Below are positions 1 through 7,107 of a DNA stretch of 64,000 bases, piece after piece. Source of the stretch: CAKSHC01 sp045595395 (lineage in GTDB: Bacteria > Bacillota > Clostridia > Oscillospirales > UMGS1783); contig JAZOAH010000012.1 of assembly GCA_045595395.1 (NCBI GenBank), positions 1 through 64,000 of the forward strand, written 5' to 3'. Within the stretch, counting starts at the first letter, position 1; every line of letters starts with the position of its first letter. Position numbers and translations under genes: made by a program. The notes under the pieces are model-generated. The model saw nothing but the letters and a program-made list of their open reading frames with translations, ran no database searches and had not been told where the DNA came from.

Positions 1-144
1 TTTTTTCGGGCACCGCAAACGTATGGGTCGTAGGTTCGATAAGTGAGACTCCAAGAAGGCAAGCGTCAGCGAAGCCTGATTGGCTAAGACGAACTTATGC
101 ATGCGAGCGTAGCGAGTCGTAGTCCTACTTTGAGGCGCCAACAG
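1..144. other. Non-coding left edge, hairpin-rich
   Basis: No convincing gene is visible. The stretch holds short GC-rich inverted motifs and leads into a terminator-bearing repeat. The small open frame crossing it has no ribosome binding site and simply reads through the repeat, so it is not called. Confidence 0.4.
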
Positions 145-146
145 AA

Positions 147-188
147 AAGACACCCAATCGGGTGTCTTTTTGTTGACTCTTTACGCAG
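147..188. repeat. Interspersed repeat copy 1 with terminator hairpin
   Basis: The segment has a perfect GACACCC/GGGTGTC stem followed by a T run, then GTTG-CTCTTTACGCAG. A second copy, differing by one substitution and one extra T, lies at 1086-1128. The two copies sit in direct orientation on either side of the XRE/zinc-ribbon gene pair. The hairpin with T tract should work as an intrinsic terminator. Confidence 0.75.
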
Positions 189-241
189 CGCTTCGAACCT
201 ACGAGCCTGCGAGCCGCTTGCGGACGCAGGTTCGAGTCTTT

Positions 242-457
242 TTATTTTTGCAACTTCGGATTATTCGTTCTATCAAGCAAATAATCAATACTTACATTGT
301 AATAATCCGCTAATTTAATTAAGACCTCTGCCGTTAGTGAAATTACACCCGTTTCATATTGAGAATAGGTATTCTGAGATACATTAAGGTGTTTTGCTAT
401 ATCTTTTTGCTTTATGTCGTTATCTTCTCTGATTCCCCGTAAATTTCTATATTGCAT
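242..457 (-). CDS. XRE-family HTH transcriptional regulator (71 aa)
   Basis: This is a small Cro/C1-type DNA-binding protein. The helix-turn-helix occupies residues ~15-40 (QKDIAKHLNVSQNTYSQYE), followed by the usual ADYYNVSIDYLL stretch. There is no second domain, so it is a single-domain regulator. The start is set at the internal ATG preceded by GGGGTGATT; the longer frame has no ribosome binding site. It is transcribed divergently from the zinc-ribbon gene at 561, and the shared intergenic region holds a candidate TTATC-N3-GATAA operator. It probably controls itself and that neighbour (inference from position). Confidence 0.85.
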   Translation of the reverse strand: MQYRNLRGIREDNDIKQKDIAKHLNVSQNTYSQYETGVISLTAEVLIKLADYYNVSIDYLLDRTNNPKLQK

Positions 458-483
458 AATAATCACCCCGTGAATATTATGCA

Positions 484-521
484 TTATCTGCGATAAAGAT
501 ATTGACAATTATCCGGAATAC
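484..521. promoter_or_regulatory. Candidate operator for the divergent XRE regulator
   Basis: A perfect palindrome TTATC-TGC-GATAA lies at 484-496. A degenerate second copy, TTATC-CGG-AATA, begins at 509 and falls inside the -35/-10 spacer of the promoter for the gene at 561. Two related sites between divergent genes suit an autoregulatory XRE protein. This is inferred from symmetry and position only. Confidence 0.4.
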
Positions 522-530
522 AGATATAAT
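502..530 (+). promoter_or_regulatory. Sigma-A promoter of zinc-ribbon gene
   Basis: TTGACA at 502-507, a 17-bp spacer and TATAAT at 525-530 form a consensus promoter ending about 30 bases before the ATG at 561. Confidence 0.85.
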
Positions 531-560
531 TAGAGTAAATACATGAAAGGAGCAATAAAA

Positions 561-1079
561 ATGAGTTTTTGTTCAAAATGCGGAAAAGAAATTACGGATG
601 AAGAAAGTCTGTTTTGCTCGGGATGTGGCAATAAGTTAGATATTCAATTAAAGGAAAAAGCATCAACCGAACCGAAATTGAAAATGGCACCGTTAAGTCC
701 ACCCTCCATTCGTGATGAAAAGAAAGAAAAGACAACAACAGTTATAGAGGGTGAAGCAAGTAGAAAACTAAAGACTACCTATTTTTTATCTATTGGCACT
801 GCAATTCTTACATTTATTCTACGATTGAGCGGGCAGGAGACATTTTACACAATGGAAAACCTGCTTAATAATCGTAAAGTAATAGGTTTGGATCCTGACT
901 ATAAGCCTTTTTATACGATTATTCCTGTTGCTGTGGCTATCATAATTGCTTTACTGATGGTTCGGGATAGAGAAAGTGATCAACAGAAAAAACAAACGGC
1001 TATTATAATAAATGCCGTTTTGATCGTGTTGGCCATTCTATTTATATGGGTTGACCTTCCTTATGCCATCATTAACTAA
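561..1079 (+). CDS. Zinc-ribbon membrane protein (172 aa)
   Basis: The N terminus is a zinc ribbon with paired CxxC motifs (C4, C7, C19, C22). A charged Lys/Glu-rich linker follows, then three predicted membrane segments (around residues 72-90, 116-135 and 146-168). This architecture is common among uncharacterised Firmicutes proteins, and no enzymatic motif is visible. The start at 561 follows AAAGGAG; the upstream in-frame ATG at 543 overlaps that ribosome binding site. It is driven by a consensus promoter and lies divergent to the XRE regulator. Function is unknown; a membrane sensor or partner under XRE control is a guess. Confidence 0.8.
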   Translation: MSFCSKCGKEITDEESLFCSGCGNKLDIQLKEKASTEPKLKMAPLSPPSIRDEKKEKTTTVIEGEASRKLKTTYFLSIGTAILTFILRLSGQETFYTMENLLNNRKVIGLDPDYKPFYTIIPVAVAIIIALLMVRDRESDQQKKQTAIIINAVLIVLAILFIWVDLPYAIIN

Positions 1080-1085
1080 CCCACT

Positions 1086-1128
1086 AAGACACCCAATCGG
1101 GTGTCTTTTTTGTTGGCTCTTTACGCAG
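1086..1128. repeat. Interspersed repeat copy 2 with terminator hairpin
   Basis: This is the second copy of the 147-188 repeat (one substitution, one extra T). It starts seven bases after the zinc-ribbon stop codon and supplies its terminator (AAGACACCC-AATC-GGGTGTCTT plus T run). Confidence 0.75.
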
Positions 1129-1154
1129 TGTGTCAACCCTACTCGTGGAGCAAA

Positions 1155-1190
1155 ATAAAAATCCGTCCTCAAGAGAGAACGGATTTTTGT
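1155..1190. terminator. Bidirectional terminator
   Basis: An AAATCCGT/ACGGATTT stem is flanked by A- and T-rich tracts between the convergent zinc-ribbon gene and the short-chain dehydrogenase. It should stop transcription in either direction. Confidence 0.7.
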
Positions 1191-1207
1191 TTTGCTTTTT
1201 TTAGTGA

Positions 1208-1975
1208 TTAAATGGTTGTCCAACCGCCATCGACGGTAAGAAGCTGACCTGTGGTGTAACTGGAAGCATCGGATGCAAAGTAAACGATGGCGCCGTCAAG
1301 TTCGCCTGCCTTACCGACTCTTCCCATGGGGCAATAAGCCATAACAGCCTGAGCAAATTCAGGAGTATTGATGATCTGATCTGTCATCTCACTCTCAAAG
1401 TATGCGGGACCGATGGCATTAACCGTAATGTTGTACTTGGCCCACTCACAAGCAAGCGCCTTTGTAAGCATGGCAACACCGCCTTTACTGGCACAATACG
1501 CACTGATGGGGCTTCCGTTCATTGACACAGTTGAATGGATAGAACCGATGTTAATGATTTTTCCATAGTTCTGCTTGATCATAACTTTTCCGACTTCGCG
1601 TGCTACGAAATAAACACCGTTAAGATTCGTGTTGATCGTCATGTTCCAAATGCTGTCTTCCTGAATTTCAGCAGGAGAACCTGTTCCGACACCGGCATTA
1701 TTGACAAGAATGTCAATTCTTCCGAATCGCTCTACAACAGTTGCAACAGCATTCTTGATGCTTTCGGTATCCACAACGTCACATCTAACAGAAATGCACG
1801 CAACACCCAGAGCCTCAACTTCTTCTTTGACCTTTTCAAGTTTTTCAACTCGTCTTGCCAGTATAGCAACATTTGCGCCCTCTCTTGCAAGAGCAAGAGC
1901 AAACTGACGGCCCAGTCCGGATGATGCCCCCGTGACTACGGCTACCTTACCTTCGATATTGAATAAACGACTCAT
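1208..1975 (-). CDS. Short-chain dehydrogenase/reductase (255 aa)
   Basis: This is a classical SDR oxidoreductase using NAD(P)(H) to interconvert an alcohol and a ketone. The cofactor motif TGASSGLG is at residues 15-22, NNAG near 92-95, and the catalytic Ser145-Tyr160-Lys164 set is present (YCASK). Length matches the gluconate 5-dehydrogenase / 3-oxoacyl reductase class, and the N terminus (LFNIEGKVAVVTG) resembles gluconate 5-dehydrogenase-type members. Substrate cannot be assigned. The start at 1975 follows GGAGG. A consensus promoter lies about 105 bases upstream. It is downstream of, but terminated from, the NagB-like/PIG-L pair, so a shared sugar pathway is only suggested. Confidence 0.9.
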   Translation of the reverse strand: MSRLFNIEGKVAVVTGASSGLGRQFALALAREGANVAILARRVEKLEKVKEEVEALGVACISVRCDVVDTESIKNAVATVVERFGRIDILVNNAGVGTGSPAEIQEDSIWNMTINTNLNGVYFVAREVGKVMIKQNYGKIINIGSIHSTVSMNGSPISAYCASKGGVAMLTKALACEWAKYNITVNAIGPAYFESEMTDQIINTPEFAQAVMAYCPMGRVGKAGELDGAIVYFASDASSYTTGQLLTVDGGWTTI

Positions 1976-2080
1976 TAAAAAATCCTCCAATCAAAAGTTA
2001 ATCAACGGACAGTTTTGTATATAAACAGCAGGTTAACTGCATCAATACCTAAACCATCAAGCCAATTTTTCTACCTCTAA

Positions 2081-2109
2081 ATTTTATCATATTGTGAAAT
2101 TTTTGTCAA
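2081..2109 (-). promoter_or_regulatory. Sigma-A promoter of SDR gene
   Basis: On the minus strand, TTGACA (2109-2104), a 17-bp spacer and TAAAAT (2086-2081) precede the SDR gene, leaving a leader of about 100 bases. Confidence 0.75.
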
Positions 2110-2147
2110 ACACATGATATCGACTACTTTGGTTATTGTACATACAC

Positions 2148-2180
2148 AAAAAAGATCATCCCGTTTGGGATGATCTTTCT
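2148..2180 (-). terminator. Terminator of NagB-like operon
   Basis: An AAAGATCATCCC/GGGATGATCTTT hairpin ends in an A/T-rich tail just past the stop codon of the NagB-like gene. Confidence 0.8.
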
Positions 2181-2189
2181 TATTATATC

Positions 2190-3125
2190 TTAGTTGCACT
2201 CGGGCTCGAGCGGGCCAGCCAACTCGTTTAAGTAGAAAAGTCTGCCGGGGAGGGTGGGGATAAAGGTCGAGGTGATGTGCATGTCGGGTCCGTAGTGAAG
2301 GGTGGTCAGGAAGCTCATGCCCTGCCAGCCCATGCCTCTGCCCAGGGCACCGTCAGCGCCGCCGATGGCATAATCAGCCTGGAGGAACAGGCCGGGGCCG
2401 ATGGTGTTGGCGGTGCAGGGGACGAGGGTGGAGCGGCTCTTGAAGCTGGTAATGGCGTTTTGCTCAATGGTCAGCGGGTGGAGCTTGGCGCCGATGCGAT
2501 AGGGAGCAGCCTTCCATTCCTCAACACTGTTGTAATCCTCAGCGAACTGCGGCTCCCAGAAGGCGATGTGGCACATTCTGCCGATGCCGTAGACCAGCAC
2601 GAGCTTAGCGCCTTCAGCCTTCAATGCGGCGATCTTGGCGGGATAGGTCGGAAGATTGTCACGGGTGGCGAAGTTGCGCTGATTCTCGGGCACGGTGTTG
2701 TTGAGTTTATTGAAGAAGGCTTTCTTCATAGAAAACTCGAACGAAGCGGGATCGCTGCTGCTGAGGGTGTTGCCCTCGGCGTCGGCCCACTCGTCCATAT
2801 TGAAGGTGTAGACATGATCGCAGGGGACCTTCCACTCATTGAGGAAATAGGCCGCCCAGCGGTACATACCCATCGGACCGACGGGCAGGATCATAGCCAG
2901 TTTTTGATTGGCCTCGCTGGTCAGTTTGATCTGCATGGCGATCTCGTGGCCCATCAGGGTGTCAAAATCACCCAGGCTGTCGCAGGCGACGGGGTTGAAG
3001 TCCTTATTCCAGAAAGCCTCACGGGCAACGCCCTTGTCGCAGCAAGCGTCGATCTTGGCCATATCCCAGCCCTTGGGATAAAAGCCTTCTAACAGGGAAC
3101 CTTTTACTGTGCTCATAAAATCCAT
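2190..3125 (-). CDS. Glucosamine-6-phosphate deaminase-like protein (311 aa)
   Basis: The fold family is NagB/RpiA/SOL-like sugar-phosphate isomerases. NagB-type TFNMDEW is at residues ~107-113, and GIGRMCHIAFWEP at ~180-192 aligns with the NagB signature G-x-G-x-D-G-H-I-A-F-N-E-P. The His and Glu of that signature are kept, but the Asp-Gly before the His is Met-Cys, so a normal deaminase reaction is doubtful. It is longer than bacterial NagB (about 240-265 aa). The start at 3125 follows AGGAGAAATT. It is 19 bases downstream of a PIG-L deacetylase gene, which suggests deacetylation followed by processing of an amino sugar. Exact activity unknown. Confidence 0.8.
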   Translation of the reverse strand: MDFMSTVKGSLLEGFYPKGWDMAKIDACCDKGVAREAFWNKDFNPVACDSLGDFDTLMGHEIAMQIKLTSEANQKLAMILPVGPMGMYRWAAYFLNEWKVPCDHVYTFNMDEWADAEGNTLSSSDPASFEFSMKKAFFNKLNNTVPENQRNFATRDNLPTYPAKIAALKAEGAKLVLVYGIGRMCHIAFWEPQFAEDYNSVEEWKAAPYRIGAKLHPLTIEQNAITSFKSRSTLVPCTANTIGPGLFLQADYAIGGADGALGRGMGWQGMSFLTTLHYGPDMHITSTFIPTLPGRLFYLNELAGPLEPECN

Positions 3126-3144
3126 GATAATTTCTCCTTTTCTT

Positions 3145-3870
3145 TTAAGGCAAAAGCCGTTTGGTTGTACCTTTGAGATAGACCTGGCACATGCGGAAGC
3201 CTTCGGCATAATCGGCGCCGCACTGATAGCCACGATAACGGGAACAGGTCTTGATCATGTCGGCAAAATCAATACCGTCATGATCTCGCATCCAGACCAG
3301 CTGGCTGGCGTGACATTCGAGCATCTCCATTTTCAGGTCGATGGTGTCGCTGATATCGACATACTCGGTGGGAATAAAGTTGACGCCGGCGATGGTATCC
3401 ATGTAATAAATGGGCACGAGTTTAGCCGGCTCGCCGTCGGGACGGCTGAAGACGTGCGGGTAATCGGTATAGTTGGGCAGGGTGGCCGTAAAGCTGGCAT
3501 CAAAGACCAGGCGGGAAACGGCCGTATGGTCGGGCATATAATCGTCGGGGTTGTGGGTGATGATGACATCGGGGTTGGCGTAACGGATCACATCCACGAT
3601 CTTATCTCTCGCCGCTTTGTTGTTGTCGTAAATCTCAAGGTCGTCAAAGCCGACCGAGATAACCTCTATTCCGGCAAGCGAACCGGCCTTTTTGGCTTCA
3701 TTGGCACGAATGACACGAAGCTCATCGGGCGGGATAACGACATGACCCAAGTTTCCGCTCGAAACATGGGCAACGATGACCTTGTCACCACGCTGAACAC
3801 ATTTAGCAAGTGTTCCGGCACAGCAACATTCAACGTCATCCGGGTGACATCCAATGGCTAATACGTTCAT
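3145..3870 (-). CDS. PIG-L/LmbE family N-deacetylase (241 aa)
   Basis: This is a zinc-dependent N-deacetylase family protein acting on N-acetylglucosamine-type substrates. The metal/catalytic motif CHPDD at residues ~8-12 corresponds to the family's A-H-P-D-D. A second motif region with HNPDDYMPDH lies near residues 105-115. No signal peptide, so cytoplasmic. The start at 3870 follows AAGGAGGA. It is first in a two-gene operon with the NagB-like gene and divergent from an AraC regulator that probably controls it. Substrate is inferred from the family only. Confidence 0.87.
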   Translation of the reverse strand: MNVLAIGCHPDDVECCCAGTLAKCVQRGDKVIVAHVSSGNLGHVVIPPDELRVIRANEAKKAGSLAGIEVISVGFDDLEIYDNNKAARDKIVDVIRYANPDVIITHNPDDYMPDHTAVSRLVFDASFTATLPNYTDYPHVFSRPDGEPAKLVPIYYMDTIAGVNFIPTEYVDISDTIDLKMEMLECHASQLVWMRDHDGIDFADMIKTCSRYRGYQCGADYAEGFRMCQVYLKGTTKRLLP

Positions 3871-3929
3871 AGAAATCCTCCTTAGCATTATAGTAATTTT
3901 ATTATATTATAAAAATAGTGGGTTGTGGA

Positions 3930-3958
3930 TTGACAAAGTGACAATTTTTTTATAAAAT
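3930..3958 (+). promoter_or_regulatory. Sigma-A promoter of AraC regulator
   Basis: TTGACA at 3930-3935, a 17-bp spacer and TAAAAT at 3953-3958 end about 27 bases before the ATG at 3986. It lies between the divergent AraC and PIG-L genes. Confidence 0.75.
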
Positions 3959-3985
3959 AAGCCTATCATACAACAAAAGTGTGAT

Positions 3986-4894
3986 ATGAACTTTTCGAGA
4001 GAATGGGGGGACGGTGTGCGAGGATTTGCGTTGAAAGAGGCGATCCATGTAGATCGCTTGATGAGTGATTTTTATTATGAGTTTCCCGCCGATTTCCATT
4101 TTGAGGGAGAGCGACATTCGGGCTGGGAGTTTGTGTATGTGGAACGGGGGAAGGTGAGTGTGGGTGCTGACCATGCGGCCTACCTGCTGAAGAAGGGGGA
4201 ACTGGTCTGTCATAAGCCCTATGAATTTCACAACATCAAGCCGTACGAAACAGGGACGGCGGTGATCATCTTTTGTTTTGATACCGATAGCCGGCACATG
4301 GAGTATTTCAACAATAAGATTTTATCGGTCAATCAGCGGCAGAAGCAGTACATTAACGACATTGCCAACCGTGGGCAGAAGGTCTTTTTGCCCAAGGGGC
4401 CGTTGGAGATCGCCAGGGATAGACAGATGGATCGGTCGCCCGATGCTGGGGAGATGGACGAGCAATTTATCAAAAACTCGATCGAACTGCTGCTCATATC
4501 GTTGCTCAGCGCCGATGTCACCGAGAAGAAGAGCCGCATATCTCTGTATGAGCATCTCACACAAAGACAAACATTAACCAAACAGCTCATGGAATATCTG
4601 AATGAGAACATGAGTGAACAGATTAGGCTGGAGAGTATTTCAAGGCAATTCTCCTATTCTCTTTCGAGCATCAAGCGGATCTTTAAGGAAGAAACAGGCA
4701 GCAGCATTATGGCCTATCTCAACCAGTTGCGGCTGGTAAAGGCAAAGGAGCTGCTGCGCCAAACACGCTTAAGCGTGAGTGAGATTGCGCTTAAGGTGGG
4801 CTTTGCCAACACCTATTATTTTTCAAACGCATTTAAGAAAAGATGGGGCGAAAGCCCGTCCAAGTTCCGAGCACAAGAAGAACAGGGAGAATAA
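3986..4894 (+). CDS. AraC-family transcriptional regulator (302 aa)
   Basis: The N-terminal ~100 residues are a cupin-like sensor (KKGELVCHKPYEFHNIKP region). The C-terminal ~95 residues hold the paired AraC helix-turn-helix motifs, ending with the conserved VGFANTYYFSNAFKKRWGESP. The first ATG has no clear ribosome binding site. An in-frame GTG at 4016 follows GGGGGGAC and may be the real start. It is divergent from the PIG-L/NagB-like operon and immediately upstream of an SDR gene, so it most likely senses a sugar or sugar derivative and activates both flanks. Confidence 0.88.
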   Translation: MNFSREWGDGVRGFALKEAIHVDRLMSDFYYEFPADFHFEGERHSGWEFVYVERGKVSVGADHAAYLLKKGELVCHKPYEFHNIKPYETGTAVIIFCFDTDSRHMEYFNNKILSVNQRQKQYINDIANRGQKVFLPKGPLEIARDRQMDRSPDAGEMDEQFIKNSIELLLISLLSADVTEKKSRISLYEHLTQRQTLTKQLMEYLNENMSEQIRLESISRQFSYSLSSIKRIFKEETGSSIMAYLNQLRLVKAKELLRQTRLSVSEIALKVGFANTYYFSNAFKKRWGESPSKFRAQEEQGE

Positions 4895-4898
4895 GAAG

Positions 4899-5621
4899 AT
4901 GAAAACAGTACTCATTACAGGGGGCAACAAGGGAATCGGGTTTGCATGTGCCAAGCAGTTTTTGGACAACGGTTATCATGTTATGATAGCCGGGCGGAGC
5001 AAGGAGCGATTGGAAGATGCTCTCTCACGGTTGAATAGCAACAAGGCGGCCTATGTTTTATGGGATGTGGCGGACATATCGGCGGCTGCGCCGGCCATTT
5101 CGGCTGCCCATGCTATCTTTGGTGATATTGATACCTTCATCAATAATGCCGGCATTGTAACCGATGAAGACATCACGGGAAAGGATTTTCTGGAAAAGAC
5201 AGAAGAGGCATGGGATGCGACCATGAACACCAACCTCAAAGGGCTCTTCTTTGCCATACAGGCGCAGGCCAGGTATATGATCGGCCAAGGGATCGAGGGG
5301 CATATTGTGAATGTCTGCTCGGAGATGAGCTTCCGCCCTGCCTATAACGCCTATACCAGCAGCAAATGGGGGGCCCGCGGCTTGACGATGGGGCTGGCCA
5401 AGCGACTGGCAAAGGACGGCATCGTATTAAACGGGATCGCACCGGGCGAGACGGCAACCGAGATCTTTAGGCGTCCTGAGGGGGAGAGAAAGGCCATCAA
5501 TTCGCCCAGGGGTGAACGTGCTATGCCGCAGGAGATAGCCGAGGCCATTTATTTTCTGGCCAACAGCAAAAATATCATCGGTGAGGTGCTGGTGTCGGAC
5601 GGCGGACGGCGGTTGCACTAA
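4899..5621 (+). CDS. Short-chain dehydrogenase/reductase (240 aa)
   Basis: This SDR oxidoreductase has the cofactor loop TGGNKGIG at residues 7-14, an NNAG motif, and YTSSK with the catalytic Tyr and Lys. The start is preceded by AGGGAG four bases after the AraC stop codon, so the two are co-transcribed. A role in the sugar pathway controlled by that regulator is likely; the substrate is unknown. It is only distantly similar to the SDR at 1208-1975. Confidence 0.88.
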   Translation: MKTVLITGGNKGIGFACAKQFLDNGYHVMIAGRSKERLEDALSRLNSNKAAYVLWDVADISAAAPAISAAHAIFGDIDTFINNAGIVTDEDITGKDFLEKTEEAWDATMNTNLKGLFFAIQAQARYMIGQGIEGHIVNVCSEMSFRPAYNAYTSSKWGARGLTMGLAKRLAKDGIVLNGIAPGETATEIFRRPEGERKAINSPRGERAMPQEIAEAIYFLANSKNIIGEVLVSDGGRRLH

Positions 5622-5626
5622 ACAGC

Positions 5627-5661
5627 AAAACAGAGCGAGTCGATCGACCGCTCTGTTTTTT
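5627..5661. terminator. Bidirectional terminator
   Basis: An AACAGAGCG/CGCTCTGTT stem with flanking A and T tracts separates the convergent SDR and YlmC/YmxH-type genes. Confidence 0.85.
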
Positions 5662-5662
5662 G

Positions 5663-5938
5663 TTATCCGAACAGCCCCTTTTTCTTGGGCATGGGGCGCA
5701 GCGGGGGCGAAAAGCGTACAAAGATAAAGTCGTCGCCGATCCGTTCGATGTCGCACCAGGGGATCTCATATTCGCTGCCACGGTCAAAAAAGGAATCCTT
5801 GCGGGCCGGCACGATAATGGCTACGATCTTGCCGGTATCGGTTTCAAACATGACATCGGTCACGCAGCCGAGTCGGGCGCCGTCAATGAGGTTGATCACC
5901 TCTTTTTCGCCGAATTCGCTGATCCTGCAATGACACAT
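5663..5938 (-). CDS. YlmC/YmxH family PRC-barrel protein (91 aa)
   Basis: This small PRC-barrel protein belongs to the YlmC/YmxH family found in endospore formers. Typical features are the N-terminal CRISEFGEKEVINLIDGARLG and the IPWCDIERIGDDFI segment. The family is associated with sporulation but its biochemical role is unknown. The start at 5938 follows GGAGGTGAT. A CATATACT motif upstream resembles a sigma-E/sigma-K -10 element, but no matching -35 was found. Confidence 0.88.
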   Translation of the reverse strand: MCHCRISEFGEKEVINLIDGARLGCVTDVMFETDTGKIVAIIVPARKDSFFDRGSEYEIPWCDIERIGDDFIFVRFSPPLRPMPKKKGLFG

Positions 5939-5988
5939 CCGGCATCACCTCCTGCCGCAGTATATGCGACAGGAGATCGTATTGATAC

Positions 5989-6028
5989 AAAAAATAAAGG
6001 CAACACCCGAATGGGTATTGCCTTTATT
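5989..6028 (-). terminator. Terminator of tRNA-Val
   Basis: A hairpin with stem AAAGGCAATACCC / GGGTGTTGCCTTT (minus strand) and T tract lies directly after the CCA end of the tRNA gene. Confidence 0.85.
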
Positions 6029-6104
6029 TGGTGGACGATACAGGACTCGAACCTGTGACCCTTCGCACGTCAAGCGAATGCTCTACCAACTGAGCTAATC
6101 GTCC
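6029..6104 (-). tRNA. tRNA-Val(GAC)
   Basis: A 76-base cloverleaf reads on the minus strand. The acceptor arm GGACGAT pairs with ATCGTCC, the anticodon stem TTCGC/GCGAA encloses loop TTGACGT with anticodon GAC, the T-loop is GGTTCGAGTCC, and the 3' CCA is encoded. It decodes GUC valine codons. It has its own promoter and terminator. Confidence 0.96.
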
Positions 6105-6115
6105 GTTGCTTGTCT

Positions 6116-6144
6116 ATTATAACTGCTTCGTAATAAAAAAGCAA
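6116..6144 (-). promoter_or_regulatory. Promoter of tRNA-Val
   Basis: On the minus strand TTGCTT (6144-6139), a 17-bp spacer and TATAAT (6121-6116) end 11 bases before the tRNA 5' end. Confidence 0.75.
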
Positions 6145-6181
6145 GCCTTTTTTTATTTTTTTCAAAAAAAAGAAAAAATAC

Positions 6182-6210
6182 TTGATTTTCCAGGATGTTT
6201 GTGGTAATAT
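6182..6210 (+). promoter_or_regulatory. Promoter of rpsB-tsf
   Basis: TTGATT at 6182-6187, a 17-bp spacer and TAATAT at 6205-6210 leave a leader of about 95 bases. The leader ends in two tandem copies of CGGAGGAAAAA (6279-6289 and 6298-6308); only the second is positioned to serve rpsB. Confidence 0.65.
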
Positions 6211-6310
6211 AATTGAGCAATTCGCACGCTGTCAGATGCTTTGGGTGTGCCTAAGGGTCCTAAAGCAGATGATGACGGCGGAGGAAAAAACAATTTTCGG
6301 AGGAAAAATC

Positions 6311-7048
6311 ATGGCAGTAATCTCTATGAAGCAGCTTCTCGAAGCCGGTGTGCATTTCGGCCACCAGACGAGAAGATGGAACCCCAAAATGGCCGAGTAT
6401 ATTTTTACCGAGCGTAACGGTATCTATATCATCGACCTGCAGAAGACGGTGAAGAAGGTTGAAGAAGCCTACATGTTCGTTCGCCAGATCGCTGAGGAAG
6501 GCAAGGATATTCTCTTTGTCGGTACCAAGAAGCAGGCAATGGACGCCGTGAAGGAAGAGGCTACCCGTTGCGGCATGCATTACATCAATGCTCGCTGGCT
6601 GGGTGGTATGCTCACCAACTTCAAGACCATCAAGACCCGTATCCGCCGCCTGGAACAGCTGCACAAGATGCAGGAGGACGGCACCTTTGATATGCTTCCC
6701 AAGAAGGAAGTTATCAAGCTCGAGCATGACATTGAGAAGCTGGAGAAGTATCTCGGCGGCATCAAGAGCATGCCCAAGCTGCCCGGCGCTCTGTTTATCG
6801 TTGACACCAAGAAGGAGCACAACGCTGTTTCCGAAGCCCGCAAGCTGGGCATTCCCATCGTGGCTATCGTTGATACCAACTGCGATCCCGATGAGGTCGA
6901 TGTTGTCATCCCCGGCAACGATGATGCTATCCGCGCTGTCAAGCTTATGTGCGCTTGCATGGCCAACGCCGTGATCGAAGGCAAGCAGGGCGAAGCTTTC
7001 GTTGAGGAAGCTGAGACCGAAGAAGCTACCGAAGAAGTCGCTGAATAA
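6311..7048 (+). CDS. rpsB: 30S ribosomal protein S2
   Basis: This is a component of the small ribosomal subunit that binds near S1 on the 30S platform. The N terminus MAVISMKQLLEAGVHFGHQ and the motifs GGMLTNFKTI and PGNDDAIRAV are diagnostic. The 245-aa length is usual, and the C terminus has an acidic tail of Glu and Ala. The start at 6311 follows GGAGG. It is followed by tsf, the conserved rpsB-tsf operon, with a GC-rich hairpin between the two genes. Confidence 0.98.
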   Translation: MAVISMKQLLEAGVHFGHQTRRWNPKMAEYIFTERNGIYIIDLQKTVKKVEEAYMFVRQIAEEGKDILFVGTKKQAMDAVKEEATRCGMHYINARWLGGMLTNFKTIKTRIRRLEQLHKMQEDGTFDMLPKKEVIKLEHDIEKLEKYLGGIKSMPKLPGALFIVDTKKEHNAVSEARKLGIPIVAIVDTNCDPDEVDVVIPGNDDAIRAVKLMCACMANAVIEGKQGEAFVEEAETEEATEEVAE

Positions 7049-7056
7049 TCATCATG

Positions 7057-7079
7057 CGCCCGCCCAGGCCGGGCGGGCG
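7057..7079 (+). terminator. GC-rich hairpin between rpsB and tsf
   Basis: A nine-bp stem CGCCCGCCC/GGGCGGGCG with a five-base loop lacks a proper U tract. It is more likely a partial attenuator or mRNA-stability element that sets the rpsB:tsf ratio than a full terminator. Confidence 0.45.
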
Positions 7080-7107
7080 TATCTATTTATTATAGGAGGA
7101 AAATATC

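Noticed and set aside
97..318. Small open frame over the left-edge repeat
   Set aside because: No ribosome binding site, runs through a terminator hairpin and into the XRE gene on the other strand.
2277..3092. 271-codon frame opposite the NagB-like gene
   Set aside because: It is an antisense shadow of GC-rich codon bias, with no family features or ribosome binding site. The same applies to long frames opposite tsf, the aldolase, argG and argH.
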